Assembly: GCA_022842465.1 (NCBI GenBank) | Contig: JALHPN010000001.1 | Span: 62,001 to 126,000, forward strand | Source of the DNA: Polyangiaceae bacterium | GTDB lineage: Bacteria > Myxococcota_A > Polyangia > Polyangiales > Polyangiaceae | DNA: 64,000 bases | Direction: 5' to 3' | In this document: positions 19,580 to 28,160 of the stretch, one piece after another | Numbering within the stretch: the first letter of the stretch is position 1 | Layout: every line of letters begins with the position of its first letter | Program-made: the position numbers and the translations under genes | The notes under the pieces: model-generated | The model's input: the letters and a program-made list of their open reading frames with translations, nothing else | Database searches by the model: none | Told to the model about the DNA's origin: nothing

Positions 19580-20379
19580 AAGGCGCACGGCGCTGGGAGG
19601 AGCGGGGGCGGGTTGATGAGCCCCCTCGCCTCGCACACGTCGGCGAGACGCTGGCAGTTCCGGAACACCGTGCACTGCTGATTGATCTGCGTCTGATGCC
19701 CGTCGAAGTCGGGACGTGCGAAGCACCCTTGCACGTCGCGGCGGGCGTTGATGCAGTTGCGCGACGTGCGCATCCGGCGATCGACGCTCGCGCACACCTC
19801 CTCGCTGGGATTGCTCACGTGGGGGCCGGGGCAGGACCCGCCTTCGCGGCAGAGATCCTTCTGGAGCGCGTACCGACGGAGACACTCGTCCACGCTGCAT
19901 CCGTCGAGCGGCTGGGTCTCGCAGGCCGACGTGCCGGTCGCTCCGCGGGTGCCTTCGTCCGTCGCGCCGGCGGCCTGCGTCGCGGCGACGACCGCGAGGA
20001 CCTCGTCGCCGCACGTGAGCCAGGCAGTCCCAGCGGCGAGGGCCGTGCCGATCGCGCTGAGCGCGGTGCCAGCCGCGGGCGCGAGGCACCCCACCTCGCC
20101 CACACCGGCGGCCGTCCAGGCGACCGCGACGCATCCCGCGGTCACGGCGCCCGAGCGGACGGTGACGCGGATGCCGACGGCGGTCGCGGAGCGAGCCACG
20201 CGGCATACGGCCCCGCCGAAAAGCGCATCGTCGTCGATCGACACGTCCTCGTCCGCCGTGGCCACGGCCGGCGCGGTGCAGGCCGCGGAAGGGACGGCGA
20301 CGGCAGCGAGGACGAGGAGAGACGCGAAGGCGCGGAAAGCAGGCGGCATCCCGAGCGTCCGAAGCAGCCGCCATTCCAT
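19576..20379 (-). CDS. Cysteine-rich predicted lipoprotein, possibly toxin-like
   Basis: The 267-residue protein starts with a hydrophobic signal and lipobox PSAAC (Cys34). After an acidic stretch comes a long Ala/Gly-rich hydrophobic middle (about 55-130) that could insert into a membrane. A cysteine-rich tail of about 120 residues follows, with 13 or so cysteines. The tail contains CINARRDVQGCF and DGHQTQINQQC, a spacing that recalls small disulfide-rich or RNase-like toxin tails in polymorphic-toxin proteins; this is only an impression. The start at 20379 (MEWRLL) was chosen to give a normal signal; ATG at 20349 is an alternative. It shares CTAG with the convergent gene's stop. Confidence 0.65.
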   Translation of the reverse strand: MEWRLLRTLGMPPAFRAFASLLVLAAVAVPSAACTAPAVATADEDVSIDDDALFGGAVCRVARSATAVGIRVTVRSGAVTAGCVAVAWTAAGVGEVGCLAPAAGTALSAIGTALAAGTAWLTCGDEVLAVVAATQAAGATDEGTRGATGTSACETQPLDGCSVDECLRRYALQKDLCREGGSCPGPHVSNPSEEVCASVDRRMRTSRNCINARRDVQGCFARPDFDGHQTQINQQCTVFRNCQRLADVCEARGLINPPPLLPAPCAF

Positions 20380-20518
20380 GTCGCGGCCGCGCCCGTGATC
20401 ATGGCTCTTCGCGCCTTGCGCGCGCATGCGGCGGCTCGATGCGCGCTCCTCCGGGGGATGAGGTCTGGATGTCGGCAGCCTCGGATCGTGGCCCCTCCGA
20501 CCCAGCCCCGTCGGTCGG

Positions 20519-21121
20519 CTAGCACTTCTTCCCGTCGCCGTGCGGCGCGCAGCAGCTCTCGGGCATCTTCCCGTCGGGGCGGGGCTCGCACGACAGGACG
20601 CGTCCGCGCGCGTCGAGCGCGATGTGACAGCACTCCTCCAGGGCGCGACGGAGCTCGCGACGACCTCGCTGGACGCGCGACTTCATGCCCGAGAGCGAGA
20701 TCCCCATCATCTCGGCCGCCTCCTTCTGGGTGAGCCCTTCGAGCTCGGTGATCGTCAAGGCCTCGCGGTAAGGGGACGAGAGCATCTGGACGAAGGGCAC
20801 GAGGACGCTCGCGAGCTCCTGCTCGGCGGCGCTCCCGGCGTCGTCGTCGCGGTCGTCGATCGGCTCGGCCGGATCTGCGTCGCGGACGACGTGCTTCGCT
20901 CCGCGACGGTGGTGGTCGACGATGGCGCTCCGCGCGACGCGATACACCCACGGCCCGAAGCGCTCCTCGTCGAGGAGGTCGGGCAGGCCGCGCTGCATCC
21001 GCAAGAAGACGTCTTGCACGATGTCGTCCACGTCGACGGGGGAGCGCACGCGACGCGCGACGAAGGGCCGGAGCTTCTCCGAGAGCTCTCGCCAGGCGCC
21101 GCGTGCGTTCGGTTCGATCAC
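20519..21121 (-). CDS. sigZ: ECF RNA polymerase sigma factor, SigZ-like, with cysteine-rich tail
   Basis: Region 2 (about residues 8-75) shows VDVDDIVQDVFLRMQRGLPD and WVYRVARSAIVDHHRR. Region 4 (about 105-160) ends in the DNA-binding helix TQKEAAEMMGISLSGMKSRVQRGR. The last 37 residues hold six cysteines (164, 165, 178, 190, 191, 200) in CC-HIALDARGRVLSC and ESCC motifs, a tail seen in SigZ-like factors and suited to binding thiophilic metal or metalloid. A GTG at 21121 overlaps the arsM stop as GTGA, the usual sign of coupled translation, so I prefer it to the ATG at 21157. Coupling to arsM suggests a role in arsenic response (inference). Confidence 0.88.
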   Translation of the reverse strand: MIEPNARGAWRELSEKLRPFVARRVRSPVDVDDIVQDVFLRMQRGLPDLLDEERFGPWVYRVARSAIVDHHRRGAKHVVRDADPAEPIDDRDDDAGSAAEQELASVLVPFVQMLSSPYREALTITELEGLTQKEAAEMMGISLSGMKSRVQRGRRELRRALEECCHIALDARGRVLSCEPRPDGKMPESCCAPHGDGKKC

Positions 21122-21948
21122 GCGCTCGGCTCCGCGCAGCAGGAGGGCGCGCAGCATGCCCCGCCGCCTGGCTTGACCGCCTCGATCGTCGCCGACGCGA
21201 CGTAGCGCTCGACACCCGAGCCTGGCATCCAGTCGCGGATGAACTCGCGACTCTCTTCCTTCACGTGGACCTTCACGTCCGTGAAGCCGACCTCACGGAG
21301 GATCCGCTCGAGCTCCGTCACGCTCGCCGCACCCGAGACGCAGCCCGTGAGCGCCTGGACGTCGCGCGCGAGCGACTCGGGCAGCTCCGCGGTGGTCACG
21401 ACGTCCGCGATCGCGAGCCGTCCGCCGGGCACGAGGACACGCATCGCGTCGGCGAAGACCGCGCGCTTGTCGGGGCTGAGGTTCACGACGCAGTTCGAGA
21501 GGATGACGTCCACGGAGCCGTCGGCGACGGGGAGATGCTCGATCTCGCCGAGCCGGAAGTCCACGTTCGTCGCGCCGAGCGTGCCGGCGTTTCTCCGCGC
21601 CTTCGCGACCATGTCGGCGGTCATGTCGACGCCGATCACCCGCCCGGACGGACCGACCTGCCTTGCAGCGAGGAAGCAGTCGAAGCCGCCGCCCGCGCCG
21701 AGGTCGAGCACCGTCTCGCCCGGCCGGAGCGCGGCGATCGCCTGCGGGTTGCCGCATCCGAGGCCCATGTTCGCCCCCTCGGGGACCGACGCCAGGTCCT
21801 CGGCCGAGTAGCCGAGCGCGAGGCTCGCGTCCGCCCGTGGACCGCAGCAGCCTGGTGCGCAGCTCGCGCTCTCCGTCCGAGCGATGCTGCCGTACTGGGC
21901 GCGCACGGCGGCGCGCACTTCGTCGTTCGTGTTCTGGGTCATGGTCAT
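21118..21948 (-). CDS. arsM: Arsenite S-adenosylmethionine methyltransferase
   Basis: ArsM methylates As(III) to volatile or less retained methylarsenicals using S-adenosylmethionine. The SAM-binding motif VLDLGAGGGFD sits at residues 80-90. The catalytic cysteines correspond to Cys65 in GLGCGNP, Cys153 in LSNCVVNL and Cys203 in LTGCVSGA. Extra cysteine pairs occur near the start (CAPGCCGP) and at the C-terminus (CCAPSCC), as in many homologues. The ATG at 21948 has AGGAG five bases upstream, so I prefer it to the longer frame opening at 22008. The stop overlaps the sigma factor start. No arsR, arsC or efflux gene is seen here. Confidence 0.94.
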   Translation of the reverse strand: MTMTQNTNDEVRAAVRAQYGSIARTESASCAPGCCGPRADASLALGYSAEDLASVPEGANMGLGCGNPQAIAALRPGETVLDLGAGGGFDCFLAARQVGPSGRVIGVDMTADMVAKARRNAGTLGATNVDFRLGEIEHLPVADGSVDVILSNCVVNLSPDKRAVFADAMRVLVPGGRLAIADVVTTAELPESLARDVQALTGCVSGAASVTELERILREVGFTDVKVHVKEESREFIRDWMPGSGVERYVASATIEAVKPGGGACCAPSCCAEPSA

Positions 21949-22004
21949 CGTCTCCTGCTCTGGAAGACGCCGACCTCGGCGAAAGGACGCAAGGTCCGTG
22001 TCGT

Positions 22005-23588
22005 TCATCGCCTCATCAGCTGCACGAGCTCGTACGGGGGCGCGACGAGCGTGTAGCTCTCTACCCCGTTCGCCTTCAGGACGCCTTTCAAGGTCGTGAG
22101 AAATCTCTCGTACGTCGCGCGGTTCACGGCCGGGCCGCGCCCGTACATGCTCGCATGGAGCATGCCGACGTAGTCGTACGTGCGGAGCTCTGCCGAGCCC
22201 GTCGACGGGATGACGAGGCCGACCTCGAGCTCTGCATGACGCGGATCGCCGGGGACGAGGCGGAGCTGGAACGCGCTCGAGTCGCGATTCGTCTGTCCTG
22301 GCGGGCCAGGGAGCGGCGTCAGGGCCACCGTGTACCGCGCGTCGCCGAGGCCTTCACCGAACTGGTCGCCAAGCGACATCGAAATGGCCACCGCACCGTG
22401 CGCCTGGAGCCGGAGCGTCTCCTCGACCCCCTCCGTCGGCGGCTCGGACCCGCCGAGGTTCGCCAGCCGCGGCTCGTTCGGCGGCCTCGTGGAGCTCGAC
22501 CGCCTCAGCTCCGGCGGCGCGATGGTCGACGGCGGATCGGGCGGGATCGATCCGGACGACGAGCTCGAGGACTGGAACGGCGACGTCATGACGAGCGGTC
22601 CTCGCCCGGGTCGCTTCGACGAGACGATCGACGAGCCCGAGTCCCCGATGAGCCGTGGGATGCGGGGCATCAGGAGGCGTTGCTCGGTGCTCGGCGCCTC
22701 CGAGGTGGTCCTCGAGGGAGCGCGCGAGCTCGACGTGCGAAGGCGCGCGCTGGTCGTCATCGGCACGCCCGAGGCCATCTCGAGCGCGTTCGCCGCCGCC
22801 GCCATCGACGGGTAGCGGAGCGCCGGATCCTCCTGGAGCGTGCGCTCGATCACCTGCGCCATCGCGACGGTGAGCCCAGGCACGAGCCGCGTGAGTCCGG
22901 GGACGCCGTCGGCGCGCGACTCGGCATGGGTCCCGGTGAGCAGCTCGTACGCGGTCAGGCCGAACGCGTACTGGTCGCTCCGCGCATCCGCTTCGGTGCC
23001 TTCCCGCTGCTCCGGCGACATGTACCTCGGCGTGCCGAGGAGGTAGCCGACCTTCGTCACGGACTCGGTGTCGTCGATCGGCTTCGCGAGGCCGAAGTCG
23101 AGGACCTTCGCGACGCCCTCGCTCGTGATCATGATGTTCCCGGGCTTCACGTCGCGGTGCACGATGCCCGCCTCGTGCGCCGCGGAGAGCGCGCGTGCGA
23201 TGCCGACGAGCCAGCGGAGCTTCATGTCGAGCGGCGCGGTGCCGGGGCCGATGTAGCCGCGCAGCGTGCGGCCCCGCACGAGCTCCATGACGATGAAGAA
23301 CGTGCCTTCGACCTGCCCGAGGTCGTAGATCGCCACCGCGTTCGGGTGCTGGAACGCCGCCGCCGCGCGCGCTTCACGGAACAGGCGCGCGATCGCCTCC
23401 TCCCAGTCGGTGCGATCGGGCCGGATGACCTTGATCGCCACCTTCCGCAGGAGCCGCGTATCGAGCGCGCGATACACCTCTCCCATACCGCCGCGCCCAA
23501 TGCGCTCTTCGATCTCGTACCGCTCGAAGGTCTCGCCAGGCCCTAGGCCCACGATCGCAGAGTACCCCGTGAGCGCCCCGTTACGCAT
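22005..23588 (-). CDS. Ser/Thr protein kinase with C-terminal accessory domain
   Basis: A complete Hanks-type kinase domain occupies about residues 24-285, with loop GRGGMGEVYRA, ATP-binding Lys53 (VAIKV), catalytic HRDVKPGNIM (144-153), DFG at 164-166, and YMSPEQ in place of APE. A Ser/Pro-rich disordered linker (about 290-400) follows. The last approximately 120 residues contain strands such as AVAISMSLG and AELEVGLVIPS, a probably globular sensor or substrate-binding domain I do not recognise. No transmembrane helix is seen, so it should be cytosolic. It lies 56 bases upstream of arsM on the same strand. Co-transcription with arsM and sigZ is possible and would be unusual. Confidence 0.9.
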   Translation of the reverse strand: MRNGALTGYSAIVGLGPGETFERYEIEERIGRGGMGEVYRALDTRLLRKVAIKVIRPDRTDWEEAIARLFREARAAAAFQHPNAVAIYDLGQVEGTFFIVMELVRGRTLRGYIGPGTAPLDMKLRWLVGIARALSAAHEAGIVHRDVKPGNIMITSEGVAKVLDFGLAKPIDDTESVTKVGYLLGTPRYMSPEQREGTEADARSDQYAFGLTAYELLTGTHAESRADGVPGLTRLVPGLTVAMAQVIERTLQEDPALRYPSMAAAANALEMASGVPMTTSARLRTSSSRAPSRTTSEAPSTEQRLLMPRIPRLIGDSGSSIVSSKRPGRGPLVMTSPFQSSSSSSGSIPPDPPSTIAPPELRRSSSTRPPNEPRLANLGGSEPPTEGVEETLRLQAHGAVAISMSLGDQFGEGLGDARYTVALTPLPGPPGQTNRDSSAFQLRLVPGDPRHAELEVGLVIPSTGSAELRTYDYVGMLHASMYGRGPAVNRATYERFLTTLKGVLKANGVESYTLVAPPYELVQLMRR

Positions 23589-23658
23589 CGTAACCTTGAG
23601 GCGCTCACCATCTTTCTTCCGCCCGGGTACGCAGGGGGCGGCCGTCGCGGCGACGCGA

Positions 23659-25173
23659 TCAATCCCGCATGTGCTTTCGGATCTTGCCGAGCGCCTGCTC
23701 CTGGAGCTGGCGGATCCGCTCGCGCGACAGGTTGTACTTGTCGCCGATCTCCTTCAGCGTCAGCTCGTCCTCGTCGTCGAGGCCGAAACGCCAGCGGATG
23801 ATGCGGGACTCGATGGGCGTGAGGTGCCCGAGGAGGCGGCGAACCTCTTCCCCCCACTTCTGCGAGACGAGCGTCTCGTGCGGGGAGAGCGTCTGCTCGT
23901 CCTGGAGGAAATCGATGAACTTCCGGCCGTCCTCGTCCCCTACGGGGCGGTCGAGAGAGAAGGGCGTCTCCGCCCATGCTCCCTTGACCTTGTCGAGCTT
24001 TTCCTGAGGGATCCCGGTCTCTTTCTCGAGCTCGTCGAGGGTCGGATCGCGTCCCGTCCGGGCGATCACGGCCTGCGTCGCGCGCTGCACCCGGTTGTGG
24101 GTGTCGAGCATGTGGACCGGGATGCGGACAGCGCGGCCCTTGTCCGCGAGCGCGCGGCTGATGGCGTGCCGGATCCACCACGATGCGTACGTGGAGAAGC
24201 GGTACCCGCGCGTGTGATCGAAGCGCTCCACGGCCTTCATGAGGCCGATGTTGCCCTCCTGGATCAGGTCGATGAGCGGGAGACGGCCGCGGTTGTACCG
24301 GCGCGCGATCGAGACGACGAGGCGCAAGTTCGCCTTCACGAACTTGTTCTTGACCCGCTTCGACGTGCGCGTCGCCGCGTCGAGCTTCTCGAGGTACTTC
24401 CGGTACACGGCCGAGGACGCGAGCGCGAACGACATGGACTCGGGCGATGTGGAGACCGGCGCCGGCACCGCGACGCCCTCCTCCTCGAGATCCTCCACGG
24501 ACGGCGGCGCGCCCAGCCGCCGGACGGCTTCCTCGGCGTGCGCGATCCAGAGGCGATCGCTGTCGGCGAGTCGGATCGCGCGCGCGAGGCTCTCGGAGAA
24601 CGCGCGGTACTTCTTCTCCTGCTCCTTCGTGAGCTTGTTCTTCTGCTTCTTGGCCGCCTTGCACAGCTTGCGGAGCTCGGCGATCTGCGGGAGCTCGAGC
24701 GCCTCTTCGTCCTTGGGGAGATCGCGCTCGAGCGAGTCGAGGGCGACCTCCGCGGCGGGGAGGAACGCGAGGATCTCGCACCAGTGATCGACCTCGGCGC
24801 GCTCGACGTCGACGGCGGTGTCGAGCTCCTCGTCGGGCCCCATCACCGGATGCGTCGCCATCTCCCGGAAGTAGCGCGCGAGCATCGAGTCGCCGCCGCC
24901 CTCCTCGGACGCTGCGGCCTTCGCGGGCTTCCGCACCACTTCGTCCGCGTCCGCGTCGGCCTCGACGGCGACCTCCTCGAGCTCGAAGTCCTCCTCGATC
25001 ACCGCGAGGTCCTCGGCCTTGCCGGGGCTCGCCGTGCTCGGAACGATCTCCTCGTCCGCCTCTTCCTCGGCGACGACGGGCGCGTTCGTCGGCTCCGCGA
25101 GCGCAGCGCTGCTCTTCGACTTGCTCATCGCGGCCTCGTTCTTCTTCTTCGGGGACGACCGGCTTCGGGGCAT
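23659..25173 (-). CDS. RpoD-like sigma-70 family RNA polymerase sigma factor
   Basis: The 504-residue protein shows sigma region 1.2 (about 95-125, [20 protein letters not shown]), region 2 (276-350, [19 protein letters not shown], then [17 protein letters not shown] and [10 protein letters not shown]), region 3 (about 356-435) and region 4 with the -35-binding helix-turn-helix [21 protein letters not shown]. The N-terminal 80 residues are acidic and low in complexity rather than a canonical region 1.1. An approximately 125-residue Lys/Glu-rich insert lies between 1.2 and 2. It is therefore either a group 2 sigma factor or a divergent primary-like one. I use ATG at 25173; ATG at 25128 is possible. 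It is divergent from the ABC transporter gene. Confidence 0.9.
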   Translation of the reverse strand: MPRSRSSPKKKNEAAMSKSKSSAALAEPTNAPVVAEEEADEEIVPSTASPGKAEDLAVIEEDFELEEVAVEADADADEVVRKPAKAAASEEGGGDSMLARYFREMATHPVMGPDEELDTAVDVERAEVDHWCEILAFLPAAEVALDSLERDLPKDEEALELPQIAELRKLCKAAKKQKNKLTKEQEKKYRAFSESLARAIRLADSDRLWIAHAEEAVRRLGAPPSVEDLEEEGVAVPAPVSTSPESMSFALASSAVYRKYLEKLDAATRTSKRVKNKFVKANLRLVVSIARRYNRGRLPLIDLIQEGNIGLMKAVERFDHTRGYRFSTYASWWIRHAISRALADKGRAVRIPVHMLDTHNRVQRATQAVIARTGRDPTLDELEKETGIPQEKLDKVKGAWAETPFSLDRPVGDEDGRKFIDFLQDEQTLSPHETLVSQKWGEEVRRLLGHLTPIESRIIRWRFGLDDEDELTLKEIGDKYNLSRERIRQLQEQALGKIRKHMRD

Positions 25174-25378
25174 GACAGGGGTACGGTGGCGCAGATCAGA
25201 CGGAGGAGGGGGAGGTGGAGACGTCTCGACGGCCGAGGGTTTGACAGCGTCGACCTTCGAGGTCACAGCGAGGAGTGTCGGCCGATGGTACCGGGTTCCG
25301 GTCGACGACGTGCGCTCGAAATCGCTCGCGTTTCGGTGCAATTTGCGTTCCGGCGTGTGGGGGCGTATCGCAGTGCGG

Positions 25379-27226
25379 GTGACGCGCCCGTCCTCGTTCT
25401 CGTTGTCGGGCAGGGCCCGCCGGTTCGTAGGGACGCGACCGGCTCTGGCTTGGACGCTCATCGTAGGCTCGGCGATGCACGCATCCGGCCACGCGCTCCT
25501 GGCCGCCGCGGGAGGAGCGCTCGCCCGCGCGCTGGCGGGGGGCGTTGCTGACCCGGGGCACGCCCTGTCCATGGACGCGCTCGGACGGCTCGGGGGCGAC
25601 GATCCCCTGCTGACGCTGACCCTCTGCGGGCTTGCCGCGGCCGTCGCGAAGACGCTGGGCGGCGCCCTCGGCGGATGGGCAGAGGCTCGCGTGGCGGGAG
25701 ACGTGGGCGCGGAGGTCCGCCGCGAGGTCCTCGACGCCGTCCTCGCTCGTGACGGTTTGCGTGCACCGCGACACCGCGATCATGGGGAGGCGGCGTGTGA
25801 GGGCGCTGACGCAGCCCGGCACACGGCCGAGGACCTCGCGCGCCTCACGACCCACGTGGCGGAGGTCGAGCGCGGGGTGAGCGTCGGTGTGCTCGGGGAA
25901 GTGCGCGGGATCGTGCAGCTCGCGCCGCTGATCGTCCTCCTCGTCTGGCTCGCTCCGCGCCTCGCCGGGAGCGCCGCCCTCGCGATGTCGAGCTTCGCCT
26001 TCCTCGTCCTCGGCACCCGGCGAGCGTTGAAGCGTGCGCACGGTCGCGCCGCGCGCGACGCCGCGGCCCTCCTCGGCGCGAGCGACGAGGCGGTGAGGCA
26101 CGCCGATCTCTGGGTCACGTACGGGGCGACGGCGAAGATCCGACGCCATCTCGCGCGGGCCTCCGAGCGGATCGTGTCCGCCCAGGCTCGCCTCCGCGCC
26201 CACGGCGCGCTCGTCTCCGGCGCGAGCGAGGTGCTCGGCGCCGCCGCGCTCGTCCTCGTCGTCGCGCTCGCGGGGCGCGGCGCCCTCGGCGGCGTCGATC
26301 GCCGGACGCTCGTCCCGTTCGCCGTCGCGTTCTTCATGGCGTATCGGCCTCTCCGCGACGTCGTCGACGCGCGCATCGCCCGCGCCCGTGGCGAGGTGGC
26401 GCTGGCGGCCGCGCTCGCGACGTCGGGCGATCGGCGGACGGAGGCCGCGTCCGAGGCGCCCGCGCGCGGCGGGTGGCCGCTCGGAGAGCTGGTGATCTCC
26501 GGGCTCGTCGGTCGTCACGGCCGCCATGCGCCGCTCACCGCCCGGCTCCCGACCGGTGGCGTCGTCGCCATCGTCGGGCCCACGGGGGTCGGCAAGACGT
26601 CCTTCGTACGGGCTCTTCTCGGGCTCGATCGCGCCGCCCGCGGGCGCGTGCGTTACGCCGGGGTCGACCTCGACGAGCAGCCGCCGGGGCCGGCCGGGCG
26701 CCCTTTCGCGTGGGTGCCCCAAGACGCGCCGCTCCTCGCGGCGACCCTCGAGGAGAACGTCGCGCTCGGATCGCGGGGGGAGCGCGACGACGAGGGCTCG
26801 CGGGTCCGGGCCTACCTCGCGCTGCTCGGCGCTACCTCTCTCGTGGCCTCTCTCGGATCGGGCGAGCTCTTGGTCGTCGGCCGCGCGCTCTCCGGAGGTG
26901 AGCGCCAGCTGGTGGCTCTGGCGCGCGCGCTCGCCACCGAGCTGCCCGTGCTCCTCCTCGACGAGCCGACGAGCGCCCTCGACGCCGCTTCGCAGGACGT
27001 GGTCCTCGCCGCCCTCGCGTCGCTCCGCGGTACGCGCACGATCGTCGTCGTCACCCACCGACCCGAACCGCTCTCGCTCGCGGACGTCGTCCTCCGCCTA
27101 GCGCCGCTCGAGCGCCACAACGCGGACGACGGGACCGGGGAGCACGAGGACCTCGCCGCCTCGGACGAGGTCGCCGTCGACCACCCACGCGCCGTCGTCG
27201 CCGGGGAACGTCAGCCGCGCGTGTGA
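25379..27226 (+). CDS. ABC transporter with fused membrane and ATP-binding domains
   Basis: The N-terminal half (to about residue 355) has five or six hydrophobic helices, for example AALVLVVALAGRG, VQLAPLIVLLVWLAP and FAFLVLGT. The C-terminal half is an ATPase domain with Walker A GPTGVGKTS, Q-loop WVPQDAPLLAATLEENV, signature LSGGERQL, Walker B PVLLLDEPTSALD and H-loop VVTHRP. This is the half-transporter layout of exporters and CydCD-like proteins; the substrate is unknown. The exact start is uncertain: GTG at 25373 or 25379 and ATG at 25475 are all possible, and only a shadow frame extends further up. The last 43 codons overlap the lipid-kinase gene on the other strand by 129 bases and extend past the normal end of an ATPase domain. 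Confidence 0.85.
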   Translation: MTRPSSFSLSGRARRFVGTRPALAWTLIVGSAMHASGHALLAAAGGALARALAGGVADPGHALSMDALGRLGGDDPLLTLTLCGLAAAVAKTLGGALGGWAEARVAGDVGAEVRREVLDAVLARDGLRAPRHRDHGEAACEGADAARHTAEDLARLTTHVAEVERGVSVGVLGEVRGIVQLAPLIVLLVWLAPRLAGSAALAMSSFAFLVLGTRRALKRAHGRAARDAAALLGASDEAVRHADLWVTYGATAKIRRHLARASERIVSAQARLRAHGALVSGASEVLGAAALVLVVALAGRGALGGVDRRTLVPFAVAFFMAYRPLRDVVDARIARARGEVALAAALATSGDRRTEAASEAPARGGWPLGELVISGLVGRHGRHAPLTARLPTGGVVAIVGPTGVGKTSFVRALLGLDRAARGRVRYAGVDLDEQPPGPAGRPFAWVPQDAPLLAATLEENVALGSRGERDDEGSRVRAYLALLGATSLVASLGSGELLVVGRALSGGERQLVALARALATELPVLLLDEPTSALDAASQDVVLAALASLRGTRTIVVVTHRPEPLSLADVVLRLAPLERHNADDGTGEHEDLAASDEVAVDHPRAVVAGERQPRV

Positions 27227-28096
27227 CGCGAGGACGTCGAGGTGATCGCCCGCGAGCGGTCGCGCGGCGAGCACGCGGGGCAGCTGGGGACCGAGCGCGC
27301 GAGGACCGAGCGACGTCGCGACGACGTGCACGCGTGACGGATCCTCTCCCGCGCGATACGTGAGCCGCATGGAGAGCCCGAGGTCCCGCACGACGCTCGC
27401 GACGAAGAGGCTGATCCGCTGGAGCCGAGGCGCAGCATGGTCGATCGCGACCTCGCACGGCACGGGCGCGAGCACCGTCCGCGCGAGCCTTGTCCCCACG
27501 AAGGACCCTGCGAAGACGCGCGCCACGATCGGCGCCGCCGTCCGGTATCCGCCGGCGCCGTGCATCTCGTACACCTCGAAGAAACGCGCGACGAGGCCGG
27601 CGCCGACGACGAAGGCGAGTCGCTCCCCGTTCGCGTCGCGGACGCGGAGCGTCGGGCGCTCCACGACCTCGACCGGCCTCGTCGCGACGGCGTCGAGGAG
27701 GCGGTCGGTGGCGCGCGCCGCGAAGCGCTCTCCGGACGTGAGCACGCCTCCGCCGCGGACGCTCCAGTTCCGCGCGACGGTGCACGTCGTCCCGGCGGGA
27801 GCGAGCGCGACGGCGGGCAGAGGCGCGTTCGCCGCGTCGAAGGCGCGCACGAGCGCCGAGACGCCGCGGCCGTAGGTGGCGTCACCGCCCGCGAGGACGA
27901 CGACGTCGGGGCGCTCGCGCACGAGCTCGCGGGCAGCCTCCTCGAGCGCCGCGAGCGTCGCCGTCCACGTCACGGAGACGCCGGGGCGTGCGCGCGCGAT
28001 CGCCCGGCGCGTCTCCCCCATGCCACGGAGCCATCGCGCGTGCGGGTTGGCGAGGACGACCACGCGAGGCACGAGCGCGACGCTACCATGCGGCAA
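27098..28096 (-). CDS. Diacylglycerol/lipid kinase-like protein (YegS/DagK family)
   Basis: The 332-residue chain matches the lipid kinase fold. A nucleotide-binding segment DVVVLAGGDATYGRGVSAL (about 64-82) corresponds to the GGDGT signature with Ala for Gly. ALAPAGTTCTVARN follows (98-110), corresponding to P-x-GT-x-N-x-x-AR with Cys where Asn is usual. The C-terminus WVVDGDLVRGGEVLVLPG fits the end of the family. These enzymes phosphorylate diacylglycerol or related lipids at the membrane. The two substitutions at nucleotide- and metal-site positions mean catalytic activity is not certain. Its 3' end overlaps the convergent ABC gene. GTG at 28069 is an alternative start. Confidence 0.82.
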   Translation of the reverse strand: MPHGSVALVPRVVVLANPHARWLRGMGETRRAIARARPGVSVTWTATLAALEEAARELVRERPDVVVLAGGDATYGRGVSALVRAFDAANAPLPAVALAPAGTTCTVARNWSVRGGGVLTSGERFAARATDRLLDAVATRPVEVVERPTLRVRDANGERLAFVVGAGLVARFFEVYEMHGAGGYRTAAPIVARVFAGSFVGTRLARTVLAPVPCEVAIDHAAPRLQRISLFVASVVRDLGLSMRLTYRAGEDPSRVHVVATSLGPRALGPQLPRVLAARPLAGDHLDVLASHARLTFPGDDGAWVVDGDLVRGGEVLVLPGPVVRVVALERR

Positions 28097-28160
28097 CCCG
28101 CGGCCTCGGACGGGTCGATTCCTTTCCAGGCACCGCGAAACGAGCTACCTGGAAGGCGTG

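Noticed and set aside
20349-20379. Start at ATG 20349 for the cysteine-rich lipoprotein
   Set aside because: Possible, but the longer signal from 20379 looks just as good; kept only as an alternative.
25238-25250. TTGACA-like -35 box in the divergent gap before the ABC gene
   Set aside because: No acceptable -10 hexamer lies at a suitable distance on either strand.
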